From: a virus
Strand: one strand, 5' to 3'
Length of the DNA: 64,000 nt
Virus record (IMG/VR): IMGVR_UViG_3300024354_000017
Span: 19,280-83,279 of that record
The notes under the pieces were generated by a model. It was not told where the DNA came from. It made no database searches and saw nothing but the letters and a program-made list of their open reading frames with translations. This document shows positions 26,493 through 33,426 of this stretch, in pieces. Each line of letters starts with the position of its first letter. The stretch's first letter is position 1. The position numbers and the translations under genes were made by a program.

Positions 26493-26537
26493 AGTATCTC
26501 CTTGTCACATACTTATCCCATAAACTGGTCAGTGAAT

Positions 26538-26543
26538 TAAATA
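26538..26543 (+). promoter_or_regulatory. Late-type promoter box TAAATA
   Basis: AATTAAATATTGATATG: five bases from the ATG at 26549. Confidence 0.6.
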
Positions 26544-26548
26544 TTGAT

Positions 26549-27172
26549 ATGCAGACCCTAGGCTTATTTTCCGAACCCGTGACTCGCCAACAGATTTGGC
26601 CCGGAACCTGGCAACAGCAGCTTGATCAGATTCCCTGTGAATATCAGACCAATCACTGTTACTCCCTGTCCCAGAGAGTTTTGGACACAGTTCCAGATCT
26701 ACACCAAATAATTGAACAAAGGGTTCAACAGTGGGCTGAACAGGTTCTGGGCATCACGGATACACTCTACATCACAGAAAGTTGGATCAATGTCTATAAT
26801 ACCGGCGACTCCATACATCAGCACAGCCACCCTAATTCCATAGTGTCGGGAACTTGGTATTGGTCAACACCCGAAACAGAGATTAGATTTCACAAACAGG
26901 GCTTAAACTCATCTACACACTGGACTATGAAACTGGATCAAAGGCCCACAGCCTGGTCACAGACAGAAGTCATACTGCCCGTAGAACAAGGTGATCTACT
27001 CCTATGGCCCAGTTATCTACAGCACTCAACCACAGCACACACCAGCGAAGAACCAAGAAAAACTCTGAGCTTTAATGCAATGCCTAGATCTTGGGGAAGT
27101 AATTTCTATAGAGTCGGCGAAGCCGCAGCGCAAATTCCTGAGCGCGAAGCGCAGCAGCGCAAGATTTTTTAG
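26549..27172 (+). CDS. 2OG-Fe(II) oxygenase (phage type)
   Basis: 207 residues. SWINVYNTGDSIHQHSHPNS, SGTWYWSTPE and GDLLLWPSYLQHSTTAHTS give the HxH-like first iron site and distal His typical of the putative 2OG-Fe(II) oxygenases frequent in marine myoviruses; RKTLSFN ends the fold. The C-terminal 20 residues are encoded by a GC-rich, repeat-like stretch (AGCGCAGCAGCGCAAG) and may be a recent extension. Confidence 0.8.
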   Translation: MQTLGLFSEPVTRQQIWPGTWQQQLDQIPCEYQTNHCYSLSQRVLDTVPDLHQIIEQRVQQWAEQVLGITDTLYITESWINVYNTGDSIHQHSHPNSIVSGTWYWSTPETEIRFHKQGLNSSTHWTMKLDQRPTAWSQTEVILPVEQGDLLLWPSYLQHSTTAHTSEEPRKTLSFNAMPRSWGSNFYRVGEAAAQIPEREAQQRKIF

Positions 27173-27204
27173 AAGAATTATCTGCGCATATATCCGCAGA
27201 AGCC

Positions 27205-27468
27205 CTATCTACAAGAGAATTTAGTCAGTAAATCTTGATCAAAGTCTTCGAACAGAGTGCGCATTATACGCGAGTGTTCAGGATACTGTAGAAGCCATTG
27301 TGTGGCCAATTTTGGCACTCCAAAAAGCAGCCAGTAGTCTGTGGGAATAGCAGAGTTATAGGCATCAGTGTGAGCATAACTACGAGGCCAATAGTGTACT
27401 GAGTCGCGCCAAGAATTAAGTAAGGTAATCTGCGACTGGCGAAATGGCTCTAGGTACACAAGTAGCAT
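27205..27468 (-). CDS. Unknown small protein, late-type box upstream
   Basis: 87 residues, rich in aromatic residues (W, Y, F), no recognised family. A TAAATA box is eight bases upstream of the ATG. Codons here favour CTA and TAG-containing hexamers, unlike the AT-rich replication region. Confidence 0.55.
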   Translation of the reverse strand: MLLVYLEPFRQSQITLLNSWRDSVHYWPRSYAHTDAYNSAIPTDYWLLFGVPKLATQWLLQYPEHSRIMRTLFEDFDQDLLTKFSCR

Positions 27469-27476
27469 TACACTAG

Positions 27477-27482
27477 TATTTA
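27477..27482 (-). promoter_or_regulatory. Late-type promoter box TAAATA (minus strand)
   Basis: Minus strand GATGTAAATACTAG; ATG at 27468 begins eight bases downstream. Confidence 0.5.
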
Positions 27483-27530
27483 CATCAAACCCTTATATCT
27501 ATGTGAGATCCCAAGGGCAGTTTGCGTCGT

Positions 27531-27731
27531 TTAAGCCACTGATGTTGATGAGTTATGAATCTGTGCATTGGCGAGACTGAACTTGTGTATAACAGGATCT
27601 ATGACAAACTCTAGAGTCTGCTTATGAGCTAGAATGGGATCCGGTTTAAATGACAGATCTAGAGTGGATACATACTGCGCCGTAAACTCAAAGGTTCGGC
27701 GCCAATCGGGGTGGGGACTAAATGTCTGCAT
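27531..27731 (-). CDS. Unknown small protein
   Basis: 66 residues, no recognised motif. Four bases separate it from the upstream 61-aa gene. Modest support: correct strand, dense packing and an intact frame. Confidence 0.45.
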   Translation of the reverse strand: MQTFSPHPDWRRTFEFTAQYVSTLDLSFKPDPILAHKQTLEFVIDPVIHKFSLANAQIHNSSTSVA

Positions 27732-27734
27732 ACA

Positions 27735-27920
27735 CTATATATCATCTAGAACACGAAACACTGAAGTAAACCGTAGTAAAAACTCAGTTAATATAGGACT
27801 GGAATCAATCCATACACGAGTACGATTTAAGTGGATTTCGTGACGGAGACTGTGTTGCTCTATAAAAGCAAAGAATTCTCTAAGCTGGGGATCAGAGTTT
27901 AGGAGTGCGTACTGTGGCAT
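27735..27920 (-). CDS. Unknown small protein
   Basis: 61 residues, overlapping the methyltransferase 3' end by 22 bases. No recognised motif. Likely co-translated with its neighbours. Confidence 0.45.
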   Translation of the reverse strand: MPQYALLNSDPQLREFFAFIEQHSLRHEIHLNRTRVWIDSSPILTEFLLRFTSVFRVLDDI

Positions 27921-28399
27921 ATAACTAGATTGTTAGTAACAGAGCCAAGAGTAAAGTACTGACTAAGCTGACTTAGCCACCATTCTAGGGGTTCTTGTAT
28001 AAGATGAAGATTTTGTCCGTTAGGGAATGAACTACGTGCAGGCACTGACGATATGTTAACATAGGCTACTTTTAGAGTCAAAGACTGTAGATGTGCCAAG
28101 ACTGAGTGAATACACTGAGGTTCTATGTGCTCTAAGACATCTACGCAGACTACGAGATCTCTAGGTTGTGGCAGAGTAGAATAAGCTGGGATTCCGGGAT
28201 CATAGTTATCCACAGGGACTAGATCGCCGATTTTTTTACTGAGCAGAGCTTGTCCACAGCCGTAGTCCAAGATGTGCGCACAGGAGTATTGATGATAAAG
28301 CTCTAAGATATGTTCAGAGTAACGATGACCAACATCGCCCCAGGGTCTGCGCAGATGTTCTTGAACCAGCATCTGTTGATATTTGGGTGTATAAAGCAT
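27899..28399 (-). CDS. Class I SAM-dependent methyltransferase
   Basis: 166 residues. HILDYGCGQALLSKK is motif I (SAM-binding glycine loop) and VVCVDVLEHIEP is the motif IV region typical of small-molecule methyltransferases (Methyltransf_11/23-like). The family is commonly about 200-250 aa, so this is a compact form. Target unknown. No clear promoter is seen upstream. Confidence 0.75.
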   Translation of the reverse strand: MLYTPKYQQMLVQEHLRRPWGDVGHRYSEHILELYHQYSCAHILDYGCGQALLSKKIGDLVPVDNYDPGIPAYSTLPQPRDLVVCVDVLEHIEPQCIHSVLAHLQSLTLKVAYVNISSVPARSSFPNGQNLHLIQEPLEWWLSQLSQYFTLGSVTNNLVICHSTHS

Positions 28400-28561
28400 A
28401 GACTAGTATATACTAAGAAAAGGGTTTTAGAGGTCAAAAATTTGGCCGCGCAAAAAATTTGGGTGGAGTACTTTTCATTTCAGGGTGGTGATTTTAGACC
28501 CCATACCGCTAGTAAAACTACTACTATAGTATACACACTATACCGGCCACCCCCCACCACC
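28400..28561. other. Intergenic region between methyltransferase and small lipoprotein gene
   Basis: About 160 bases with no gene. Holds a CTAGTAAAACTACTACTATAG imperfect hairpin, a GC-rich CCGGCC stretch and several TATACT-like strings, but no promoter with good spacing. Confidence 0.5.
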
Positions 28562-28762
28562 TCAGCACCGGTCGGTCATCTCCGGTGTCCTCAGTTCAGG
28601 TCTAACCTGACCTCCACAGCGTCGAAGAGCCTCGCCAGGTTGATTGGGAATCTGATCAAACTTCTGATGATAGGGCCGTGACCAAGCTGCGTCTCTACGA
28701 TCGTAGGCTGTACAGGCAGCTAGATTAGCTAGAGCTAAGGCTACGAATAAGCGCACGAACAT
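28562..28762 (-). CDS. Small putative lipoprotein
   Basis: 66 residues. MFVRLFVALALANLAAC has a basic-hydrophobic signal and an L-A-A-C lipobox, predicting a lipidated outer- or inner-membrane protein of about 50 residues after processing. Size would suit an o-spanin-type lysis lipoprotein, but no partner is identified. It overlaps the gene upstream by 38 bases. Confidence 0.55.
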   Translation of the reverse strand: MFVRLFVALALANLAACTAYDRRDAAWSRPYHQKFDQIPNQPGEALRRCGGQVRPELRTPEMTDRC

Positions 28763-28952
28763 CTTCAGTGATCTCCATATGTTGATCCATCACAGCAGCG
28801 ATCATTAGATCGTGTATGACTACAGCATCCTTTTGATATGCGGGGGGCAGGTTCCGTATAAGCCGCTCAACATCTGCTTGCGATTCACAGCTCCAGATCA
28901 TGTCTGCGATCTGATGTTGTTGACGATTAAGTCCGTGTAGTTCTATAGTCAT
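28725..28952 (-). CDS. Small helical early protein
   Basis: 75 residues, helical, amphipathic; no named domain. Its ATG overlaps the stop of the membrane-protein gene upstream (ATGA). Part of a three-gene early operon. Confidence 0.6.
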   Translation of the reverse strand: MTIELHGLNRQQHQIADMIWSCESQADVERLIRNLPPAYQKDAVVIHDLMIAAVMDQHMEITEDVRALIRSLSSS

Positions 28953-29131
28953 TGCTGAGCCCTCTGGATCATAAGTGTACCTGCATACATTGCACCTAGT
29001 CCAGTTACTGCAACAGCTAGGGCCTGTAGCAGCTCTGTGTTGGTGATGCTATTCTCTACACCACCTGTGCCCAACATAGTGATCACAAGTCCTACTATGA
29101 CGACAAACATTCCCTGACCTTCTGTAACCAT
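28949..29131 (-). CDS. Small membrane protein (two TM segments)
   Basis: 60 residues: MFVVIVGLVITMLGTGGV and LLQALAVAVTGLGAMYAGTL are hydrophobic helices joined by a short loop. Holin-like in size and layout, but the early promoter argues against lysis timing. AGGAG precedes the ATG. First gene after the promoter at 29164-29192. Confidence 0.6.
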   Translation of the reverse strand: MVTEGQGMFVVIVGLVITMLGTGGVENSITNTELLQALAVAVTGLGAMYAGTLMIQRAQQ

Positions 29132-29163
29132 TTTCAGCTCCTAGTTGTTTAGTGTATGTGTAT

Positions 29164-29192
29164 ATTATACGATCGAACTGGCCGTTTGTCAA
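29164..29192 (-). promoter_or_regulatory. Sigma-70 promoter TTGACA-17-TATAAT
   Basis: Perfect consensus -35 (29187-29192) and -10 (29164-29169), minus strand, driving the operon 29131-28562. Followed by ATACACATACA, a recurrent initial sequence. Confidence 0.88.
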
Positions 29193-29197
29193 CCAAT

Positions 29198-29434
29198 TTA
29201 GGCCACTTCTTTGAACACACGATAGCCACGGCCCTGAAGCACACGGATCGCGGCCTGTACTTCTTGATAGTTCTTTTCTTCCCAATCCAACATCTCTTTG
29301 GCGCCTTTGATGGTGTCTTCATCGCAGGTGTTACCTGTGGCAAAGTGACGGTAGAAGTAGTAGCGGCCTTCGTCACCCTCGACTGCCTGGATAGAGCCGA
29401 TGTTCTTGTAGAGTTGAACTTCGTTGTGTTTCAT
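29198..29434 (-). CDS. Small unknown early protein
   Basis: 78 residues, charged, with a YYFYRHF segment and a basic C-terminal strand. No recognised family. AGGGAG ribosome site upstream; own sigma-70 promoter. Its stop lies a few bases before the next promoter's -35. Confidence 0.65.
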   Translation of the reverse strand: MKHNEVQLYKNIGSIQAVEGDEGRYYFYRHFATGNTCDEDTIKGAKEMLDWEEKNYQEVQAAIRVLQGRGYRVFKEVA

Positions 29435-29463
29435 TTGCGCTCCCTATTTGTTAATATGCGTGT

Positions 29464-29492
29464 ATTATACGATCTTTTGGAAGACCTGTCAA
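29464..29492 (-). promoter_or_regulatory. Sigma-70 promoter TTGACA-17-TATAAT
   Basis: -35 at 29487-29492, -10 at 29464-29469. The upstream gene's TGA stop lies within TTGACA. Drives the 78-aa gene. Confidence 0.88.
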
Positions 29493-29749
29493 CCTCTAGG
29501 GTTATTGCGCACAAACTGCCACATCTTAAACGCTTCCCCACGCAGACCCATTAGAATCCCTTCGTAGTCTGCATAGGAGCAGCAGGCCCAAAGACTCTGA
29601 GGACGATAGGTGTAGCTGCCTGAGCCATCGCCCCAATCATACTCGCGTTCTGTGTTGTGCTGTGTGACGATCCTTTTCGCAGTTGCAGCCAGCTTGTAAT
29701 ACTTCTGCATATGACCCGAACGCTGATCGTAGACTACCCAACCTGACAC
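29489..29749 (-). CDS. Small unknown early protein
   Basis: 86 residues from GTG 29749 with GGAGG five bases upstream. Starts MSGWVVYDQRSGHMQKYYKL; W/Y-rich. The GTG overlaps the TGATG end of the upstream microprotein. The TGA stop is within the downstream promoter's -35. Confidence 0.65.
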   Translation of the reverse strand: MSGWVVYDQRSGHMQKYYKLAATAKRIVTQHNTEREYDWGDGSGSYTYRPQSLWACCSYADYEGILMGLRGEAFKMWQFVRNNPRG

Positions 29750-29750
29750 A

Positions 29751-29864
29751 TCAACCTCCGAAGACTATGGTTCCCGCAGCAGCGGCCGTGATTAAGATGG
29801 CCTGAGCAATGCCAAAGTGGAACAGAGCCCAGGTAACTGCAATCCATCCGATGAGTTTGATCAT
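29751..29864 (-). CDS. 37-residue single-pass membrane microprotein
   Basis: MIKLIGWIAVTWALFHFGIA starts a nearly all-hydrophobic 37-aa peptide with an AGGAGCGA ribosome site directly after a sigma-70 promoter. Translationally coupled to the 86-aa gene. Probably an inner-membrane micropeptide; function unknown. Confidence 0.6.
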   Translation of the reverse strand: MIKLIGWIAVTWALFHFGIAQAILITAAAAGTIVFGG

Positions 29865-29891
29865 TGTTCGCTCCTTTGTTTCAGTGTTTAT

Positions 29892-29920
29892 AGTATAGGA
29901 TCTTTAGCCCAAACTGTCAA
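29892..29920 (-). promoter_or_regulatory. Sigma-70 promoter TTGACA-17-TATACT
   Basis: -35 at 29915-29920, -10 at 29892-29897; drives the membrane microprotein and the 86-aa gene. Confidence 0.8.
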
Positions 29921-30141
29921 CCAAAATAGTGGAATAACCCTGCGGCGCATACGGATATGCCCGCTAGGTTAACGATCATCTGTGGCTTATTTGCCACACG
30001 GTAGCTCCAAGCAAAATAGCACAGGCCACCGCAGAGTCCCAAGACGATCTGCAGAGGATGCAGAGTGTGGAAGAAGTTCATAACCACATACATTCCTAAG
30101 AGGAATGCAGTACCGGACCATTGGAGTAAGTTGTTTATCAT
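29917..30141 (-). CDS. Small membrane protein (three hydrophobic segments), leaderless start
   Basis: 74 residues with three hydrophobic stretches (FLLGMYVVMNFF, IVLGLCGGLCYFAW, IVNLAGISVCAAGLF). A similar protein occurs, to my recollection, in other T4-like phages. The ATG is only six bases after the -10 box, with no room for a ribosome site, so initiation is probably leaderless. The 3' end overlaps the next promoter's -35. Confidence 0.65.
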   Translation of the reverse strand: MINNLLQWSGTAFLLGMYVVMNFFHTLHPLQIVLGLCGGLCYFAWSYRVANKPQMIVNLAGISVCAAGLFHYFG

Positions 30142-30147
30142 ATGTGT

Positions 30148-30176
30148 ATTTTAACAGCCTTTTACCAATCTGTCAA
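30148..30176 (-). promoter_or_regulatory. Sigma-70 promoter TTGACA-17-TAAAAT
   Basis: -35 at 30171-30176, -10 at 30148-30153; the downstream ATG at 30141 coincides with the expected start point. Confidence 0.78.
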
Positions 30177-30181
30177 CCATA

Positions 30182-30493
30182 TTAGCCCAGGTGTTTGCAG
30201 GCACCTCTAAATGTAAATCCTGGACAGGTACAGGTTTTCTCTGCGTCGTTGACTGTGTAAGTTTTGCCGTTTGAGCCTTGGACTGTGCGTGTGTCATTTG
30301 ATGCCTTTACTTTGAATGGGTTTGGTGTTACGGTTTGGAACTTCCGGCCTCGCTTGTCGAAGCCTTTGATTCCTGACTTGAAATAGAATGGCGTAGTTTC
30401 CCCTTGCTTGATATAGGCAACCAGCGTTGTGCCATCGAGTAGGTAAGTGTGGGCAGGAAACTGCCCCCCAGTGGTTTCCTGTAGGGCTTCCAT
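30182..30493 (-). CDS. SWIM zinc-finger protein
   Basis: 103 residues. The C-terminus TCTCPGFTFRGACKHLG is a SWIM finger (CxC...CxH), a DNA- or protein-binding module. The remainder is beta-rich (YLLDGTTLVAYIKQG, GSNGKTYTVND). Starts at TAATG overlapping the previous gene. A host-takeover or DNA-targeting role is inference. Confidence 0.75.
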   Translation of the reverse strand: MEALQETTGGQFPAHTYLLDGTTLVAYIKQGETTPFYFKSGIKGFDKRGRKFQTVTPNPFKVKASNDTRTVQGSNGKTYTVNDAEKTCTCPGFTFRGACKHLG

Positions 30494-30675
30494 TACGCTG
30501 CCTCTTCAGTGTTCTCTTGTATAAAGTCCAGCACGTCATCCGCTGAGTTTTCAATTTGTGTGTGGATGTAGTAGCATTCGTCGCTGGCGCCCATTGCTGA
30601 CTGTACCAATGCGTCTGCTTCCTGCAGTAGTTCCACAGCCCTGAGCAGTTGCTGGTTTTGCTTGTTTGTTAACAT
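30493..30675 (-). CDS. Small acidic helical early protein
   Basis: 60 residues, acidic, coiled-coil-like (LLRAVELLQEADALVQ). AAGGAGCGAAG site before the ATG. Paired with the SWIM protein in a two-gene operon, so the two may interact. No recognised family. Confidence 0.62.
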   Translation of the reverse strand: MLTNKQNQQLLRAVELLQEADALVQSAMGASDECYYIHTQIENSADDVLDFIQENTEEAA

Positions 30676-30700
30676 CTTCGCTCCTTGTTAGTATGTGTAT

Positions 30701-30729
30701 ATTGTATGCCCAAACAGCCAATCTGTCAA
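30701..30729 (-). promoter_or_regulatory. Sigma-70 promoter TTGACA-17-TACAAT
   Basis: -35 at 30724-30729, -10 at 30701-30706; followed by ATACACATACT. Drives the acidic protein and the SWIM protein. Confidence 0.85.
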
Positions 30730-30747
30730 CCAATTTGTAATAACCCT

Positions 30748-31140
30748 TTAGCTTGTAGGGCTATCCTTGATCATATACTCATTGCCTTCCACTACGGTAC
30801 AGCGAACATTGCGCAGTGACTCAGCCATACGATTGATGAGTTCTTCACGTGAAGTGCCTTGGCCTAGGAACCGATCGTTGTCCTTGCGGAAAGCATAGAG
30901 CATTTCACCGTGCTTTTCCACCTTGATTTCGATGTGATCTAACTCAGGTTCATCATGCTCAGGTTCAGGGATAGTGAGGCCATTGGCACGAGCCACACGA
31001 ATCAAATCCTGATTCTTCACGCCCAACTCCTTGAGGATCATGGAGAAAGCAGTGAGATGAATGCGGGTCGCAGCCCTGTTACCTAGGAACCAACCCAGGG
31101 CAAAGAATATAGCTAGTGTGATCCAATCAATAAGTTCCAT
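30748..31140 (-). CDS. Membrane-anchored early protein
   Basis: 130 residues. MELIDWITLAIFFALGWFLG forms one N-terminal membrane helix; the rest is a charged cytoplasmic domain with an acidic stretch (PEPEHDEPELDH). No named family. AGGAGAGCG ribosome site. Confidence 0.65.
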   Translation of the reverse strand: MELIDWITLAIFFALGWFLGNRAATRIHLTAFSMILKELGVKNQDLIRVARANGLTIPEPEHDEPELDHIEIKVEKHGEMLYAFRKDNDRFLGQGTSREELINRMAESLRNVRCTVVEGNEYMIKDSPTS

Positions 31141-31159
31141 CGCGCTCTCCTATTGTTTA

Positions 31160-31188
31160 ATTATATATTCAAAAACGCCAGTTGTCAA
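31160..31188 (-). promoter_or_regulatory. Sigma-70 promoter TTGACA-17-TATAAT
   Basis: -35 at 31183-31188, -10 at 31160-31165. Directly downstream (transcription-wise) of the terminator at 31191-31225. Confidence 0.88.
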
Positions 31189-31190
31189 CC

Positions 31191-31225
31191 AAAAAAAACC
31201 CTACTGTACGTGTATACAGTAGGGT
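31191..31225 (-). terminator. Rho-independent terminator
   Basis: Minus strand: stem ACCCTACTGTA / TACAGTAGGGT with a 6-base loop, then eight T. Ends the transcript of the 103-aa gene before the next promoter. Confidence 0.85.
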
Positions 31226-31258
31226 GTTAAGACCGCCGATACCGGGAGCGAATCGGGT

Positions 31259-31570
31259 TTATTCGGCGATAGCTTCTGTCTTCGCGACAGTAGTCTTACT
31301 TACCTTGGCAGCTGTGGCCAAAGGGTTCTTCTTGACAATGTAAGCAACAGCAGCTTCTACAGCAGCATTGCCCTTGCCAAAGCCAGTTTCGACCATATAG
31401 GCACCAATCTCAGCCTTGGTCATTTCACGTGGAAGATCCACGAGGTTGATGTCAGTGTGACCATTCTTGGCAAGGATCTTGATGCGCATCACGTCATTAG
31501 CGAAACGAACCTTGGTCTTACCTGCTTGAGTGGAAACACCAGCAACCGCAAACTTCTTATCTGTAGCCAT
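31259..31570 (-). CDS. Conserved T4-like early protein, Ala/Lys-rich
   Basis: 103 residues. Segments FAVAGVSTQAGKTKVRFAND and RIKILAKNGHTDINLVDLP resemble a protein I recall from marine T4-like phages, function unknown. C-terminal tail is rich in A, K, T and V. Stand-alone unit with its own promoter, a 5'-end hairpin and a strong terminator, suggesting high expression. Confidence 0.72.
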   Translation of the reverse strand: MATDKKFAVAGVSTQAGKTKVRFANDVMRIKILAKNGHTDINLVDLPREMTKAEIGAYMVETGFGKGNAAVEAAVAYIVKKNPLATAAKVSKTTVAKTEAIAE

Positions 31571-31596
31571 TTAAATTACCTCTTTCTGTGTGTGTT

Positions 31597-31618
31597 AAAA
31601 AATATACCTTTTTGGTAT
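31597..31618 (-). other. 5'-end hairpin with U-tract
   Basis: Minus strand ATACC-AAAAA-GGTAT then ATTTTTT. It begins at about the expected transcription start, between promoter and ribosome site. Could stabilise the mRNA 5' end or act as a weak attenuator. Confidence 0.5.
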
Positions 31619-31624
31619 GTTATA

Positions 31625-31653
31625 AATGTAGCATCAAGTGCCACTTCTGTCAA
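31625..31653 (-). promoter_or_regulatory. Sigma-70 promoter TTGACA-17-TACATT
   Basis: -35 at 31648-31653, -10 at 31625-31630. Drives the 103-aa protein. Confidence 0.75.
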
Positions 31654-31840
31654 CCATTCGGTTGTCCAATTTAGACACTCGAATGGTCACAGACTCTTTC
31701 TCGTCTAGGGCGGCGATAAACTCGTCGTCATAGACCAGATCCTGAAAGGCCAAATCGAGCATTTCCTCGACCCGGACCTCGTCCGCTGTGCCTGAACCTC
31801 CACAGATGACTTCTAATCGATAGTTAAAGGTTCTCGACAT
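31634..31840 (-). CDS. Small unknown early protein
   Basis: 68 residues, beta-alpha pattern, acidic. Overlaps the upstream gene by 17 bases and its 3' end spans the promoter at 31625-31653. No recognised family. Confidence 0.6.
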   Translation of the reverse strand: MSRTFNYRLEVICGGSGTADEVRVEEMLDLAFQDLVYDDEFIAALDEKESVTIRVSKLDNRMVDRSGT

Positions 31841-32138
31841 TTTCCCAAAATTCCTTGCGTAACATAAACATCGTGTAGGCTTCCTTGCTCAGATACAGCG
31901 ATGATTTCTCTGCATCCCAGGCCCAAACCGGCTGATGTCCATCGAAGTAAGTGGGCCGGGCGCAGAACAATTCTCCTGAAGGACCAAACTGTTGCCACAG
32001 CCAGTTGCGAGCTCGAACCCATTGTGCAATTCGAGTCTGCTTCTGGCCATGTGGCTGATAGCCTGTGAACTCGACTCTATGACTGAAGCGATCGTGCCCG
32101 TCATAGCGTCGGTCCATTTTGACCACAGTCATTGTCAT
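31824..32138 (-). CDS. Unknown early protein, Trp-rich
   Basis: 104 residues with many aromatics (ARNWLWQQFGP, PVWAWDAEKSSLYLS). ATG overlaps the upstream TGA (ATGA). Middle gene of a three-gene early operon. No recognised family. Confidence 0.62.
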   Translation of the reverse strand: MTMTVVKMDRRYDGHDRFSHRVEFTGYQPHGQKQTRIAQWVRARNWLWQQFGPSGELFCARPTYFDGHQPVWAWDAEKSSLYLSKEAYTMFMLRKEFWENVENL

Positions 32139-32758
32139 AGAGACTTCAACTCCAGGTTCTTGTCAACACCATCTTTGATCCACTCTGTGAGTTCTTCTTC
32201 TTCCTCTTCCTGGAACTCACGGATAGCCTCAGCGATGCAGAACGCTTCGTCTAGTTCTGGGTAATCCCGTTCGATCTCATCAGCAGTCATGCCTTCGAGG
32301 CTAAAGTCCTCGCAGTTGCCGTCCTCATATACACCAGCAAAAGCCATACCTGATTCATAGAACTGTGCAGAAACTCGGAAGCCTAGTTGCTCTAACTTCT
32401 GATAAGCATTCACGGGTGGAGACCATGCTGAATCAAAGGTAGTGAACAGCGTCTTACCATCAGGGTGAATATCAGTCTGTCCATCGCCACCTACATCCCA
32501 TTTGGTTCCCCACTCGCCGACGCAGTAGTCATACCAGTTGCTGTAGCCAAACTTTTCAACATTGGACTTCATCTGTGCTTCCAATGCGGCCTGCTTGTCT
32601 CCGTCCCCGTAGGAACCAGCCATGGTTTCTGTGAGTTCTTTGGGCACAGGAATGAACTCCTGCAGGAACTCTCCACGATCCAGTGCTTCTTTGGCACGAG
32701 TAATCATTGCTGGATCATCGTGCTCAAGGGTCAATGTGTTGTTGCACCAATTTGGCAT
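32135..32758 (-). CDS. Api92/YubB-type ferredoxin-like phage protein
   Basis: 207 residues from ATG 32758, which has AAGGAGCG upstream; the open frame reaching 32815 runs through the promoter and is not used. MPNWCNNTLTL, then FIPVP and a W-rich centre (WGTKWDVGG, TFDSAWSPP) are the signature of the Api92-like/YubB ferredoxin-like domain common in phages and plasmids. Biochemical function is unknown in this family. The C-terminus is very acidic. Confidence 0.8.
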   Translation of the reverse strand: MPNWCNNTLTLEHDDPAMITRAKEALDRGEFLQEFIPVPKELTETMAGSYGDGDKQAALEAQMKSNVEKFGYSNWYDYCVGEWGTKWDVGGDGQTDIHPDGKTLFTTFDSAWSPPVNAYQKLEQLGFRVSAQFYESGMAFAGVYEDGNCEDFSLEGMTADEIERDYPELDEAFCIAEAIREFQEEEEEELTEWIKDGVDKNLELKSL

Positions 32759-32759
32759 A

Positions 32760-32963
32760 TCACGCTCCTTCTGTTTCAGTATTAGTATTATACAACCGAT
32801 CTTCGATGTTGTCAACCAAATTCTGTTCCAAAGTGTCAGCGGAGCGACTCAGAATCTGGGCCATAGTGCGTTCCACCTTAATCCTCTCTGGAAGGCTCAT
32901 GGGTGTTTCCAAGGCCTTGACGGCTCGTTGAATGTATTGAAATTCCGTAGGGGTCATCGCCAA
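32760..32963 (-). CDS. Small helical early protein
   Basis: 67 residues, helical and charged. Overlaps the gene upstream by 10 bases. The 3' end covers the next promoter, the nested layout seen throughout this region. No recognised family. Confidence 0.58.
   Translation of the reverse strand: MAMTPTEFQYIQRAVKALETPMSLPERIKVERTMAQILSRSADTLEQNLVDNIEDRLYNTNTETEGA
32787..32815 (-). promoter_or_regulatory. Sigma-70 promoter TTGACA-17-TATAAT
   Basis: -35 at 32810-32815, -10 at 32787-32792; drives 32758-31634. Confidence 0.88.
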
Positions 32964-33202
32964 TCCTTCTTGTTACCATCACGCTCGTTGTCGTTGTAGC
33001 CGGCCATGTATTCAGCCACTGAAGCCTCGTCGTTGACCGAGACTCGGGCGCCGGAATCGCCTCCCACTCCACCGTAGTGAGGATCACGTGCCCTACCGTA
33101 GTAGGAGTCTGCGGATCCACGATCATACAAGCAACCATGGGTTCCACGCACGAACTGCCAACCCTTTAGGGCATTTACAACACGCTGTTTTTCTGTTATC
33201 AT
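32954..33202 (-). CDS. Small unknown early protein, Gly/Tyr-rich
   Basis: 82 residues with a Gly/Tyr/Asp/Arg-rich middle (DSYYGRARDPHYGGVGG) that looks disordered, after a short helical start. AAGGAGCG site. No recognised family. Confidence 0.62.
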   Translation of the reverse strand: MITEKQRVVNALKGWQFVRGTHGCLYDRGSADSYYGRARDPHYGGVGGDSGARVSVNDEASVAEYMAGYNDNERDGNKKDWR

Positions 33203-33225
33203 CGTTCGCTCCTTATCATAGTTCT

Positions 33226-33254
33226 ATTGTATGATCAAGCAGCCAATTTGTCAA
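33226..33254 (-). promoter_or_regulatory. Sigma-70 promoter TTGACA-17-TACAAT
   Basis: -35 at 33249-33254 lies inside the upstream gene's codons for VDK; -10 at 33226-33231. Drives 33202-32760. Confidence 0.85.
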
Positions 33255-33375
33255 CCAATTTCAACTCAGGTTTTCCTACAACACGGCCGCCGTTGATTGT
33301 GGCGTACATTTCCGCTACAGCCCGAACGTAGAACTTCTGGGAGTTGCCATTGGGGTAAATCACGGTGTATTCCAT
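33235..33375 (-). CDS. 46-residue early microprotein
   Basis: MEYTVIYPNGNSQKFYVRAV begins a compact beta-hairpin-plus-helix peptide of 46 aa. AGGAGAGCG site, own promoter. Ends LVDKLAA, whose codons include the next -35 element. Confidence 0.6.
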   Translation of the reverse strand: MEYTVIYPNGNSQKFYVRAVAEMYATINGGRVVGKPELKLVDKLAA

Positions 33376-33397
33376 TCGCTCTCCTAACTATGTGTCA

Positions 33398-33426
33398 ATT
33401 ATAGCAAGGATCAGCCAAAGTGTCAA
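33398..33426 (-). promoter_or_regulatory. Sigma-70 promoter TTGACA-17-TATAAT
   Basis: -35 at 33421-33426, -10 at 33398-33403. Drives the 46-aa gene; overlaps the stop region of the upstream gene. Confidence 0.87.

Noticed and set aside
28400-28440. TTGACC with TATATA as a promoter for the methyltransferase gene
   Set aside because: Best spacing is 19 bases or more and all other promoters here use 17 (one 18).
32759-32815. Upstream extension of the Api92-like frame
   Set aside because: It runs through a perfect sigma-70 promoter and lacks a ribosome site; the ATG at 32758 has AAGGAGCG. The same reasoning excludes 40247-40309, 41634-41690 and 42512-42664.
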